64,000 bases of DNA from UBA2030 sp049969475. Its GTDB lineage: Bacteria; Bacteroidota; Bacteroidia; Bacteroidales; TTA-H9. The position numbers were made by a program, and so were the translations under genes. The stretch lies in the NCBI GenBank assembly GCA_049969475.1, contig JBMFOU010000005.1, positions 68,975 to 132,974 of the forward strand. Direction: 5' to 3'. The notes beneath the pieces were generated by a model that searched no databases, had not been told where the DNA came from, and saw only the letters and a program-made list of their open reading frames with translations. Of the stretch, positions 25,939 through 34,553 are shown one piece after another (the stretch's first letter is position 1; each line of letters starts with the position of its first letter).

Positions 25939-27717
25939 ATGTCTCCATCTTCGAAAAGAAACTACTATAGCTTTATTATCAATTTGTTAGTATCATGCAG
26001 GGCTACTAGCACCCCAATTTTAGTCATGGCTGAAGGTACGAGAGAGCTTCAGCCCAATTCAACCCAAATTCCTCAGCTAACACTAAGTTATGATATGCCT
26101 GTTACCAGCCATACAGGTGGACCCTTTGCCACACCCGTAGCACCACCTGAATACAGGCTCTGGGTAAGTGTTGCATCCACCTCCGAAACGGTACATTTCG
26201 GGTTCAGGAAGCAATCAAATACAACCATTCAACTAGTAATTAAAGACAGTGTAGGAACCGTTGTTTGGCCGACTTCAGGAGTTCCCTGGGATTTGACCAC
26301 CGCCGGTGCAGGATATATTGCAACCTGGGATCAGGCAGTTGCCGGCCCCAAAGTTTTGAACCCCGCTGGCTACGAATCACAGGTATTCAATCCCCCTTAT
26401 CCGGGAGACTTTTATTTTGAATTTTCGTGGGCCTCTGCATCCGGGACCCAGGATCTTAGATATTATGACATCACTGTAGTAGATGCTACACTTACCGAAA
26501 AAAGGGGAAGGCTTTGGTCGAAGAACTGGCGTATCTTAATGAATAACAATAACTATCCCTTCAATGGGCAAATGTTCCCCTATACCAATGACAGAATAGT
26601 TACCCAAATCAACTTTAACGGAATGGCACCGGCACGCTTTACTGTGGCCTGCAATCCCACGGGGGTTTCAAATACCGGAAATTTTCTTATTGACCGAAAA
26701 TCTGTTACAGGTAATAGCACTTACCCTGCCTATAAAATTTTCCTGAATAATCCAGATGTAAACCTATTCCCTACCGGGCAATTAGGGGGAGTGGATAGTG
26801 TGAAGACCCAAAATTCCTGCGATGGAGATTTAAATATTATTATATACGTCAATAAAAAAGGGGTTGCTGACATTGTACTTCAAATCAATCCCCTTCCGGG
26901 TGTCCAACCCGAAGATGTTAACCTCACTGATTCCGTTTATAGCGGTGATTCTACCGTAATTACGTGGAATGGCCTGGATGGATTGGGCAATCCTGTACCC
27001 AGTGGAACATATATAAATATTGAAATAACTTACGTAAATGGATTGACACACCTTCCCCTTTATGATGTTGAATACAGCCAGCAGGGAGGAAACAACTGGC
27101 AGGGCTTCATAGTTGACCTTGTTCGGCCTGCTGGTTCGAAGCCAAAGGTTTTTTGGGACGACAGTAATCTACCCAATGGAACCGTTAACCTTAATGGGTG
27201 CCTTACCCCAACAGGCTGTCATAGCTGGGGCTACATTACTGGTAATGAAAATACAGTAAATACCTGGTGGTTTGCTGTAAGCACTACCCTGCTCCCTATT
27301 CAGATTTTATATAAACGCTCCGAATCGTACCTTCATCAATACTCAATTTGTGATGGAGATAGTGTGCTAATAGGTGGAGTCTATATAAAAAACGCTGGCA
27401 TTTATTATGATAGCTCGCTCAATACTTTAGGTTGCGATAGCGTGCATATACACGACATAAGTGTTAGACCCGTTCCTGTTGTAAATCTGGGGCCCGATAT
27501 AATTATTTGTGAAGGTGAATCTTATACCTTCGATGCTGGATATGACCCTGACAATACTTATTTGTGGAATACAGGGCAAACCTCAAGTCAAATTACTGTG
27601 AACACTACAGGCACTTACAGTGTTACCGTAACAAACAGGCAAAATTGTTCTACTACTGACAGTGTAGAACTCTTTGTAAGCCCTATACCTGGTCCTATTC
27701 AAATAAAGCACGATTAA
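25939..27717 (+). CDS. Secreted modular surface protein with C-terminal IKHD tail (AEGT family, copy 2)
   Basis: A 592-residue paralogue of the previous gene, collinear over its full length: AEGTRELQ, YDITVVD, GRLWSKNW, QINFNGMAPARFTVACNPTG, YKIFLNNPDVNLFPTG, ITWNGLDGLGNPVPSGT, VNTWWFA, ICDGDS...GCDS, then the LGPDIIICEGESYTFDAG domain and the tail SPIPGPIQIKHD. The N-terminus is odd: the hydrophobic run is broken by SCRATSTP before VMAEGT, so the signal peptide is poor or the true start is altered. A weak TAATTTTA box lies upstream near 25894. Function unknown. Confidence 0.78.
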   Translation: MSPSSKRNYYSFIINLLVSCRATSTPILVMAEGTRELQPNSTQIPQLTLSYDMPVTSHTGGPFATPVAPPEYRLWVSVASTSETVHFGFRKQSNTTIQLVIKDSVGTVVWPTSGVPWDLTTAGAGYIATWDQAVAGPKVLNPAGYESQVFNPPYPGDFYFEFSWASASGTQDLRYYDITVVDATLTEKRGRLWSKNWRILMNNNNYPFNGQMFPYTNDRIVTQINFNGMAPARFTVACNPTGVSNTGNFLIDRKSVTGNSTYPAYKIFLNNPDVNLFPTGQLGGVDSVKTQNSCDGDLNIIIYVNKKGVADIVLQINPLPGVQPEDVNLTDSVYSGDSTVITWNGLDGLGNPVPSGTYINIEITYVNGLTHLPLYDVEYSQQGGNNWQGFIVDLVRPAGSKPKVFWDDSNLPNGTVNLNGCLTPTGCHSWGYITGNENTVNTWWFAVSTTLLPIQILYKRSESYLHQYSICDGDSVLIGGVYIKNAGIYYDSSLNTLGCDSVHIHDISVRPVPVVNLGPDIIICEGESYTFDAGYDPDNTYLWNTGQTSSQITVNTTGTYSVTVTNRQNCSTTDSVELFVSPIPGPIQIKHD

Positions 27718-27737
27718 CTACGATTTTGAAGAGGTTT

Positions 27738-29504
27738 ATGATTTCATTCAAAACCATTTCCCTTTTTATCCTTACGTGTTTACTTATCACAAAAATTACA
27801 GCCGAAGGTACCAAAGAGCTTATACCCAACCCCGGCGATAGTACAAAATTGGTGTTAGTTCTGTCTAAAGGACTTCAAAACAACAACGAATTTGGGTATT
27901 TCGCCACCCCTCAAGCAAATCCCGGTAAGCGGTTATGGATATCCATATCCACCGCTGGCGAAAAAGTCTTTTTCGGTTTTAAAAAATTAAATGCTTCAAA
28001 AACTATTTCATGGGCTATAAAAAATGCTTCTGGGGCTGTTTTGACTTCTGGAAATATTCCTAATTCAGGCAATGGATACATCCCTTCGTACAACAAAGCT
28101 ATAATAGGTCCCAATACAGTAAGTGCAGGGGGATACAATCCTCTCTCTTACACTTTTTCTCAACCTGGCGACTATTATTTTGAGTTTGATTATTCCACGG
28201 GCGGCTTTTTCCCACAAGACGAAAAATTATTATATTTCGATATTACTGTTACCACCTCAACCAACAATAGAATAAATGGCCGTGTTTGGTCGAAAAATTG
28301 GTTTTTTAGTACTGAAGGTGGTTCGGGATATTATTTTTATGGTTCACTCTATAGCTATTCTGACGACCAAATAGTAACCAAGATTGATTTTAATGGCTTG
28401 GGACCGTATTTCTTTCGTGTTTCCTGTAATCCTACAGGTTGCACCAACACGGGAAATTTTACTCAAGATCGACAGTCTCGTCCAGGAAATTTTACCTATG
28501 AGCAATATAAAATCTTTCTAAACAATCCCGATGTAAGCTTATTTCCAACAGGGATTTTGGGTGAAGTGACGCAGGTAACAACCACCAATGATTGCGATGG
28601 AACCCTCGATATAAATATTTGGGTAAATAAAAGTGGAACTGTTGACATTTTATTAGATATTGACCCTACACCAGGATATCAACCCATCGATGTCAAATTA
28701 GCCGATTCAGTGTGGGCCGGACAAATGAATGTAATTACCTGGAATGGTTTGAATGGTTTGGGACAACCCGTTGCCAATGGAACTACCCTATCGATTATCG
28801 TTACGTATGTTAATGGTTTGACCAACTTGCCCATGTATGATGTTGAGTATAATCCATCGGGTTGGCCTGGTTTCAAGATTGACCTTATAAGACCTACGGG
28901 AAATAAACCGAAAGTATATTGGGATGACTCTCTTATTCCCGAAGGGACCATAAACCTGGATGGGTGCGATGATCCTGCAGGCTGCCATGGTTGGTCATGC
29001 ACAGAGACCTCTGCATGCGATTATGGAGACATGATAACAATAAACACCTGGTGGTATTCCTTAAGTTCTACAATGGCCCCCATCACACTTACATACCGAC
29101 GCTCTCACCTATTTGAAAGCAGTCAAACCATATGTGAGGGGGAGTCGGTGCAATTTTTCAACAACACTTTGACCACTTCGGGTATATATACCCAGAATTA
29201 CACTAATGTAATGGGTTGCGATTCAACATACAAACTATATTTAACTGTAAATCCTGCGCCGACCATACCCTTGCCTGCCGATACCACAGCATGTGGAAAC
29301 ACAACTGTTGTTTTGAATGCAGGAACATGCCTGGGATGTACCTACCTATGGAATACAGGAGCGACAAGCCATTCAATAAACGTATTGCCCCCGGGAGGGA
29401 CTTATACTGTTACTGTAACGAACTTTTATCCTTGCTCAAGAAGCAAATCAATACAGGTAAATTTTGCACCTGTGCCTGGTCCTATCCGCATCAAACATAA
29501 TTAG
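27738..29504 (+). CDS. Secreted modular surface protein with C-terminal IKHN tail (AEGT family, copy 3)
   Basis: A 588-residue third paralogue. The signal peptide ISLFILTCLLITKITA is followed by AEGTKELIP. It has the same block order as the previous two (GRVWSKNW, KIDFNGLGPYFFRVSCNPTG, YKIFLNNPDVSLFPTG, ITWNGLNGLGQPVANGT, ICEGES...GCDS), then the C-terminal LDAG-type domain with an extra CLGC loop, and the tail APVPGPIRIKHN. I chose ATG 27738; an in-frame TTG at 27726 would add KRFM and more positive charge. It begins about 20 bases after copy 2, so the two are likely co-transcribed. Confidence 0.78.
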   Translation: MISFKTISLFILTCLLITKITAEGTKELIPNPGDSTKLVLVLSKGLQNNNEFGYFATPQANPGKRLWISISTAGEKVFFGFKKLNASKTISWAIKNASGAVLTSGNIPNSGNGYIPSYNKAIIGPNTVSAGGYNPLSYTFSQPGDYYFEFDYSTGGFFPQDEKLLYFDITVTTSTNNRINGRVWSKNWFFSTEGGSGYYFYGSLYSYSDDQIVTKIDFNGLGPYFFRVSCNPTGCTNTGNFTQDRQSRPGNFTYEQYKIFLNNPDVSLFPTGILGEVTQVTTTNDCDGTLDINIWVNKSGTVDILLDIDPTPGYQPIDVKLADSVWAGQMNVITWNGLNGLGQPVANGTTLSIIVTYVNGLTNLPMYDVEYNPSGWPGFKIDLIRPTGNKPKVYWDDSLIPEGTINLDGCDDPAGCHGWSCTETSACDYGDMITINTWWYSLSSTMAPITLTYRRSHLFESSQTICEGESVQFFNNTLTTSGIYTQNYTNVMGCDSTYKLYLTVNPAPTIPLPADTTACGNTTVVLNAGTCLGCTYLWNTGATSHSINVLPPGGTYTVTVTNFYPCSRSKSIQVNFAPVPGPIRIKHN

Positions 29505-29523
29505 AACAGTAAACAATTATTTC

Positions 29524-29531
29524 TAATTTTG
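29524..29531 (+). promoter_or_regulatory. -7 promoter box before the gene at 29567
   Basis: TAATTTTG, 36 bases upstream of the ATG. No convincing -33. Confidence 0.42.
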
Positions 29532-29566
29532 GTCTTTTCTTTTGAAGGACCCCTAATTATTGTAAA

Positions 29567-30877
29567 ATGCGCTTTGGGAACAAACTTGGTCAAGTAGGAC
29601 TATTTGCTATATTGATTACTTTTTTGCAGTCCTTATATTCACAAAACAATACCTGTGAAAATTCGCTTGTATTTTGCAGTACTAATATAATGAGCTATGC
29701 TGCGGGTGTAAATGCAGGTACTGCCCAAAGCGGGCCCTATTATGCATGTCTTAGTACACAACCTAATCCGGCTTGGTTTTACATGCAAATGCAAAACAAT
29801 GGGGATGTGACTATTAAAATTGAAAGTTCACCGCCAAGAGATATTGATTTTTGTCTGTGGGGGCCTTTTGAACATCCTACTACTCCATGCGAAGGGGGGC
29901 TCACAGCCGATAAAGTTGAAGACTGCAGTTATGCGGGCGGCACAAGCCCGGAATATGCTGACATAACCGGAGGGATTGCCGGGGAATTTTATATATTGGT
30001 TCTTACTAATTTCTCCAACCAACCCACCGAAGTAACTTTTTACCAGACCTCAGGAAATGGACAACTTAACTGCAATATTGTCTTCAATTGTTCAATAGTG
30101 GCTATGAGTGCAAATACAACATCCTGTGATCCAACCAATAACACCTACAGCGTCAGTGGTCAGATTATTTTTACCAATCCTCCATCCACAGGTATCCTAA
30201 CTATTTCTGACAATTCAGGGGTGGTTCAAACCTTCACGCCTCCATTCACCTCCCCTAAAGCCTATACACTCAGTAATATACCCTGCGATGGGGCTTTGCA
30301 TACCCTCACAGCCAGCTTTTCTGCAAACGCTGGGTGCACTAACACTCAAACCTATTCCGCTCCTCAGGCTCTGTGCCCGGTGGCTACTATGGGTGGCGGA
30401 GGAGATGTCTGTCAGGGAAACTCTATTAACATAGAAGTCGAGTTATCTGGTTTACCCCCATTCAATATAACCTATGCCATAGATGGTATTCCTCAACCAA
30501 CCATTTCCAACTATTCCGGCCCATCCCCTCTTATAATCCCTGTCACTCAAAGTGGCACCTACACCCTCGTCAATGTCACCAACAATGTCTGTCCCGGCAC
30601 CTGGGGAGGCCAGGCCATCGTCAACATCTTACCTCTGCCCACGGTAAATCTGGGACCAGATAGAGATATATGCCAGGGAGAGACCTCCATTCTGGATGCA
30701 GGGCCTGGTTTTAAAAATTATATATGGAACACGGGCTCTACATCACAAACCCTACCGGTTAACTCTACAGGAATTTATTCCGTAACGGTAACCGACTTAA
30801 ACGGTTGTCAAAATTCCGACCAAATTCAGGTTACTTTTCACGACCTACCCGCCCCTATTATTATTAAACACAACTAA
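29567..30877 (+). CDS. Secreted Cys-rich adhesin-like protein with C-terminal IKHN tail
   Basis: A 436-residue exported protein with signal peptide (VGLFAILITFLQSLYS). The N-terminal domain (NTCENSLVFC...YYACLSTQPNPAWFYMQM...DIDFCLWGPF...GEFYILVLTNFS) looks like the putative carbohydrate- or ligand-binding beta-sandwich common in gliding/T9SS proteins. The middle region starts around SCDPTNNTYSVSGQI, and the C-terminal domain is LGPDRDICQGETSILDAG...YIWNTGSTSQ...YSVTVTDLNGC. The tail is HDLPAPIIIKHN. It is homologous over its whole visible length to the partial gene at 62660-64000. Function unknown; extracellular adhesion is a guess. Confidence 0.8.
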   Translation: MRFGNKLGQVGLFAILITFLQSLYSQNNTCENSLVFCSTNIMSYAAGVNAGTAQSGPYYACLSTQPNPAWFYMQMQNNGDVTIKIESSPPRDIDFCLWGPFEHPTTPCEGGLTADKVEDCSYAGGTSPEYADITGGIAGEFYILVLTNFSNQPTEVTFYQTSGNGQLNCNIVFNCSIVAMSANTTSCDPTNNTYSVSGQIIFTNPPSTGILTISDNSGVVQTFTPPFTSPKAYTLSNIPCDGALHTLTASFSANAGCTNTQTYSAPQALCPVATMGGGGDVCQGNSINIEVELSGLPPFNITYAIDGIPQPTISNYSGPSPLIIPVTQSGTYTLVNVTNNVCPGTWGGQAIVNILPLPTVNLGPDRDICQGETSILDAGPGFKNYIWNTGSTSQTLPVNSTGIYSVTVTDLNGCQNSDQIQVTFHDLPAPIIIKHN

Positions 30878-30889
30878 ATATTTTTTGAA

Positions 30890-30897
30890 TATCTTTG
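30890..30897 (+). promoter_or_regulatory. -7 promoter box before the P-domain protein gene
   Basis: TATCTTTG, 18 bases upstream of ATG 30915. No TTG at usual -33 spacing. Confidence 0.4.
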
Positions 30898-30914
30898 TGG
30901 AGCATAGCTTCACG

Positions 30915-32509
30915 ATGAAAGTCAAATTCCTACTTTGTCCACTAATTTTAATGCTTTTCTTTGAACTAATACAGGTTCAGGGCAAACATGGAATTATAAA
31001 TGAGCCCTACATTCATCCTGACACTCTCCCACAAAAAGTTTCTGAATCTCTAAGCTCCAAAATTCCAAAAACAGCAAAAACCCCCTGTCAGCCTATCATT
31101 GCTGCATGGGACACCTTGCAAATAATACCACTGCCAGCTGACACTGGAAATTTTCTCTATATTCCATTGTGTTTAGGCGATTCGGTGTTTTTTAAACTTT
31201 TTGGGACATATCCTCAAAACGGTCAATTTTATACACAACACGACACCTTAGCCACCTATACGTGGGATTTTGGTGACGGAAGCCGGACAACCACCAATAC
31301 ACCTTCACTTTGGCATCGATACGACTCAGCCAGAGGTTTCGAGATGAACGTTTATATAACCGACACCAATCAATGTATAAGCAACCCACTGGTGGCAAGG
31401 GTTTTGGTAACTCAAAGCCCCGTCAATACAGTTAATCCCATTCCATCTATTTGTCAAGGGGATACAACATTAGTCACCCCCTCTACTTTTATCAACTATG
31501 TGCCTTACTCCTATAGTCAGGTTTCGAGCCAAAAGTTTGACAGCACAATGTTTGTTCCCGATGGGCCCAACTGCAATCCGACTCATCCTTGCTACAACAC
31601 CGAGGTCATTTTCACCTCTTTTCTTCCCACTCAAACAATTACTTCAAGTTCTGATATTCAATCGGTTTGTGTTTTAATGGAGCATTCCTATGTTGGAGAT
31701 TTAAGTTTTGTAATTAAATGCCCCAACGGCCAAACTGATACACTAAAAAAATATATTCATTGGGGCGGTGCCGATATGGGCATAGCCGGTACACCTGACA
31801 ATGGTTGCGACCCCAGAAATAATCCGCCTGGAACCCCCTGGAATTATTGCTGGAGCACAATTTTTCCAACAATAGGCACAATAAATGCAAATGCTGGCAA
31901 AGCTAGGCTTGACAGTACCGATATAATCAACAATCTTAATTATTACGATCCAGATAATCCCTTTCTCATCTCATCGGATGCCCCCTCAACGGTATCTGGA
32001 GTATTGAAATTTGCGACTATTGGGCAGTGGATAACGGATATATTTTCGAATGGACCTTGAACCTTTCGCCTGCATTGTTGCCTCAATCATGGGGATATAT
32101 CGTAAGCATTGACTCAACATGGTTTGAAGGTCCTTTCATTTTAAGCCAAACCCCTTCAGGCGCTGTAATTTCTCCCCAAAATACAGGCATTTACAGCTAC
32201 CAAATATTTATATCCGATGAATTTGGATGTGTATGGGATACTTCGGTTAACCTGGAGGTTCGCCCCCTTCCCACCGTGGAGCTGGGACCCGATCAGACCA
32301 TTTGTCAGGGTTCATACGTGGAGCTTAATGCCCCAGCAGGTATGGCCTCCTACCAGTGGAATACAGGCCAGACTACACCTACTATTGTTGTCAACCAGGG
32401 TGGCACTTATGTTGTAACAGTTACTTCTCCTAATTCCTGCCAAAACTCAGACAGTATAACGATTACTGTTTATCCTCTTCCATCTCCTTTACTCATCAAA
32501 CATCATTAA
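30915..32509 (+). pseudogene. Secreted PKD + proprotein-convertase P-domain protein with IKHH tail, frameshifted
   Basis: Two overlapping frames make one protein of about 530 residues. Signal peptide FLLCPLILMLFFELIQVQG; a PKD domain (YTWDFGDGSRTTTNTP); a P-domain (VCVLMEHSYVGDLSFVIKCPNGQ...); then LGPDQTICQGSYVELNAP and the tail YPLPSPLLIKHH. Near base 31964 the frame slips. Adding one T in CCCTTTCTCATC gives DPDNPFSHLIGCPLNGIWSIEICD in one frame, the classic P-domain ending (IGCPLNGTW...DNGYIFEW). A one-base loss in a short T run is therefore likely, either a real mutation or an assembly error. ATG 30915 starts the signal peptide. Confidence 0.82.
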
Positions 32510-32595
32510 CTTTCATGGTTTGGGTGGTTCCCTTTATCCAAAGGGAAAATATTCCGAAATTTTGAACCCTAAAACCTTAACGATTACGGTAACGT

Positions 32596-32603
32596 TATTT
32601 TTG
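32596..32603 (+). promoter_or_regulatory. -7 promoter box before the IgGFc-binding-type gene
   Basis: TATTTTTG, 54 bases upstream of the ATG at 32658. -33 not convincing. Confidence 0.4.
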
Positions 32604-32657
32604 TATTTTAGCCAACCTTTCGTATTTAACCTTTGTCTAAAGATAATAAGCATATAA

Positions 32658-34439
32658 ATGTTTCATTACAGATATGTAAAATACGCTGTATTGTTTATAG
32701 CGATGCAAATGGGAGTCTTTTTTATTCAATATGCTAAAAGCCAGCAAGACTCTACTTTCTGGTTTGTTGCTCCCGACGTAGATGCAGCTCACGGCGACAG
32801 CCCTATATTTATCCGAGTATCAACACTTAATCAGGCAGCTAATATAACCTTGACTCAGCCTGCTAATCCATTGTTTGTGAACCAAAATATAGTTGTTGCA
32901 CCCAATACTACAGGGAGTATTAATCTTACCTCTCAAAAAAATCAAGTTGAAAATCAACCTCCTGACCAGATAGTAAATTATGGTTTGAAACTCGTTTCCT
33001 CAACGCCTGTAACAGCTTATTATGAAGTTGCCAGTGATGTAAATCCGGATATTTTTCCACTGAAAGGAAAAAACGCTCTGGGTTCTGAATTTTATATTCC
33101 CTCACAATTCCATTATCCCAACCAAGTAGGGAGAGAAGCTTTCGATATAGTTGCCACGGAAAATAATACCACAGTCACGATCTCAGTTACTGATGATGTA
33201 ATTGGACATGCTAAAAATACCACCTGGACTGTAACCTTACAACGAGGACAAACTTACTCGGTCAAATGTGTAGGCAATACCATTACAAATACCCTGGCTG
33301 GATCGCATATAACCAGTAACAAGCCTATTGCAGTATCGATCATGGACGATAGTATTCGTCCGGGAATAACCACAGGCGGTTACGACTTAATTGGTGACCA
33401 GATACTCCCAGTTAATTTACTCGGTTTCGAATATATTGTTGTAAAAGGGTTTGCCTACTCTGGAAGTACAAACTACGAGAAGTTCTATGTATTGGCAGCA
33501 CAAGACAATACAAGCATTTACCTGAATGGAGTCACTACACCAGTCGCATTGTTACAAAAAGGTGAAACCTATTGGAAAACAATCGATATGGATGCCTTTT
33601 ATATACTGGCTGATAAACCCGTATATGTATATCATATATCAGGACACTATGACGAGCTGGGAAGTGCCATGGTGCCACATATAACGTGTACCGGAAGCAC
33701 ACAAATAGGTTTTAATAGGACCAGCAATTTAGATTTCGCTTTGATGATTTTAACCCGCAACGATTTCAAAGATGGATTTTTGGTTAACGGAAACCCAGGT
33801 ATTATTACAGCTTCAGACTTTAATCCAGTGCCTGGAACTAACGGAATTTGGGTTTATGCACGTAAAGAACTGAATTCTACGGCATTATTGCCAACGGGTT
33901 CGAATATCATTCAAAACACGCTGGGAGCTTTCCACCTGGGTATTCTCAATAAATTAGGAGGTAGCTCAGAATATGGTTATTTTAGTGACTATAGTAGTTT
34001 ATACCTGGGGCCTGATATAAGCTTCTGCCCAGGCACCTCAGTAACCTTGGATGCAGGAGCAGGTATGACTAGCTACCTCTGGAACACAGGGGCTACTACT
34101 CAATCTATTGTGGTATCAGAGCCTGGTACTTATTCAGTAACGGTTACCCAGGAATTATGCGTTTTAAGCGACACCATTCAATTAACTTATTATCAGGTTA
34201 CTCCACCCTATCTCGGACCCGATACATCAGCTTGCGCTGGAGATGAAATAATTCTTGATGCAGGCGATGGATACAGAAACTATATGTGGAATGACGGTAG
34301 TAACCGCCAAACCCTCTCTGTCATCCAATCAGGCTTTTACTGGGTACAAGTTACCGATGACAATAACTGTATAACTGGTGATTCCATCAATGTTACTTTT
34401 CATGCCCAACCTGGGTCCATTTTAATAAAACATAATTAA
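32658..34439 (+). CDS. Secreted IgGFc-binding-domain-type surface protein with C-terminal IKHN tail
   Basis: A 593-residue exported protein (signal peptide through FIQYAKSQ). Residues about 30-430 read as the IgGFc-binding N-terminal domain family: DSTFWFVAPDVDAAHGDSP, STPVTAYYE, EFYIPSQFHYPN, AFDIVATENNTTVTI, GSHITSNKPIAVSIMDDS and DLIGDQILPVNLLG. Two tandem LGPD...LDAG...W(N)xG Ig/PKD-like domains follow (LYLGPDISFCPG and YLGPDTSACAGDE), then the tail HAQPGSILIKHN. It is the only tail-bearing gene here with two copies of that domain. Despite the family name, IgG binding need not apply outside animals; likely an adhesin or matrix protein. Confidence 0.82.
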   Translation: MFHYRYVKYAVLFIAMQMGVFFIQYAKSQQDSTFWFVAPDVDAAHGDSPIFIRVSTLNQAANITLTQPANPLFVNQNIVVAPNTTGSINLTSQKNQVENQPPDQIVNYGLKLVSSTPVTAYYEVASDVNPDIFPLKGKNALGSEFYIPSQFHYPNQVGREAFDIVATENNTTVTISVTDDVIGHAKNTTWTVTLQRGQTYSVKCVGNTITNTLAGSHITSNKPIAVSIMDDSIRPGITTGGYDLIGDQILPVNLLGFEYIVVKGFAYSGSTNYEKFYVLAAQDNTSIYLNGVTTPVALLQKGETYWKTIDMDAFYILADKPVYVYHISGHYDELGSAMVPHITCTGSTQIGFNRTSNLDFALMILTRNDFKDGFLVNGNPGIITASDFNPVPGTNGIWVYARKELNSTALLPTGSNIIQNTLGAFHLGILNKLGGSSEYGYFSDYSSLYLGPDISFCPGTSVTLDAGAGMTSYLWNTGATTQSIVVSEPGTYSVTVTQELCVLSDTIQLTYYQVTPPYLGPDTSACAGDEIILDAGDGYRNYMWNDGSNRQTLSVIQSGFYWVQVTDDNNCITGDSINVTFHAQPGSILIKHN

Positions 34440-34467
34440 TTATTTATCGTATACGACATTGAATTTA

Positions 34468-34501
34468 TTTGACTATACAAGGATTTTTTATAGTAAATTT
34501 G
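34468..34501 (+). promoter_or_regulatory. Promoter of the giant surface-protein gene
   Basis: TTTG (34468-34471), 22-base spacer, TAAATTTG (34494-34501). The start site expected near 34508 would make ATG 34509 leaderless, which is why I prefer ATG 34554. Confidence 0.5.
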
Positions 34502-34553
34502 TAAGTAAATGCCAAATAAAAACACCCATATCCAAACAAGACCTATTGCAGTT

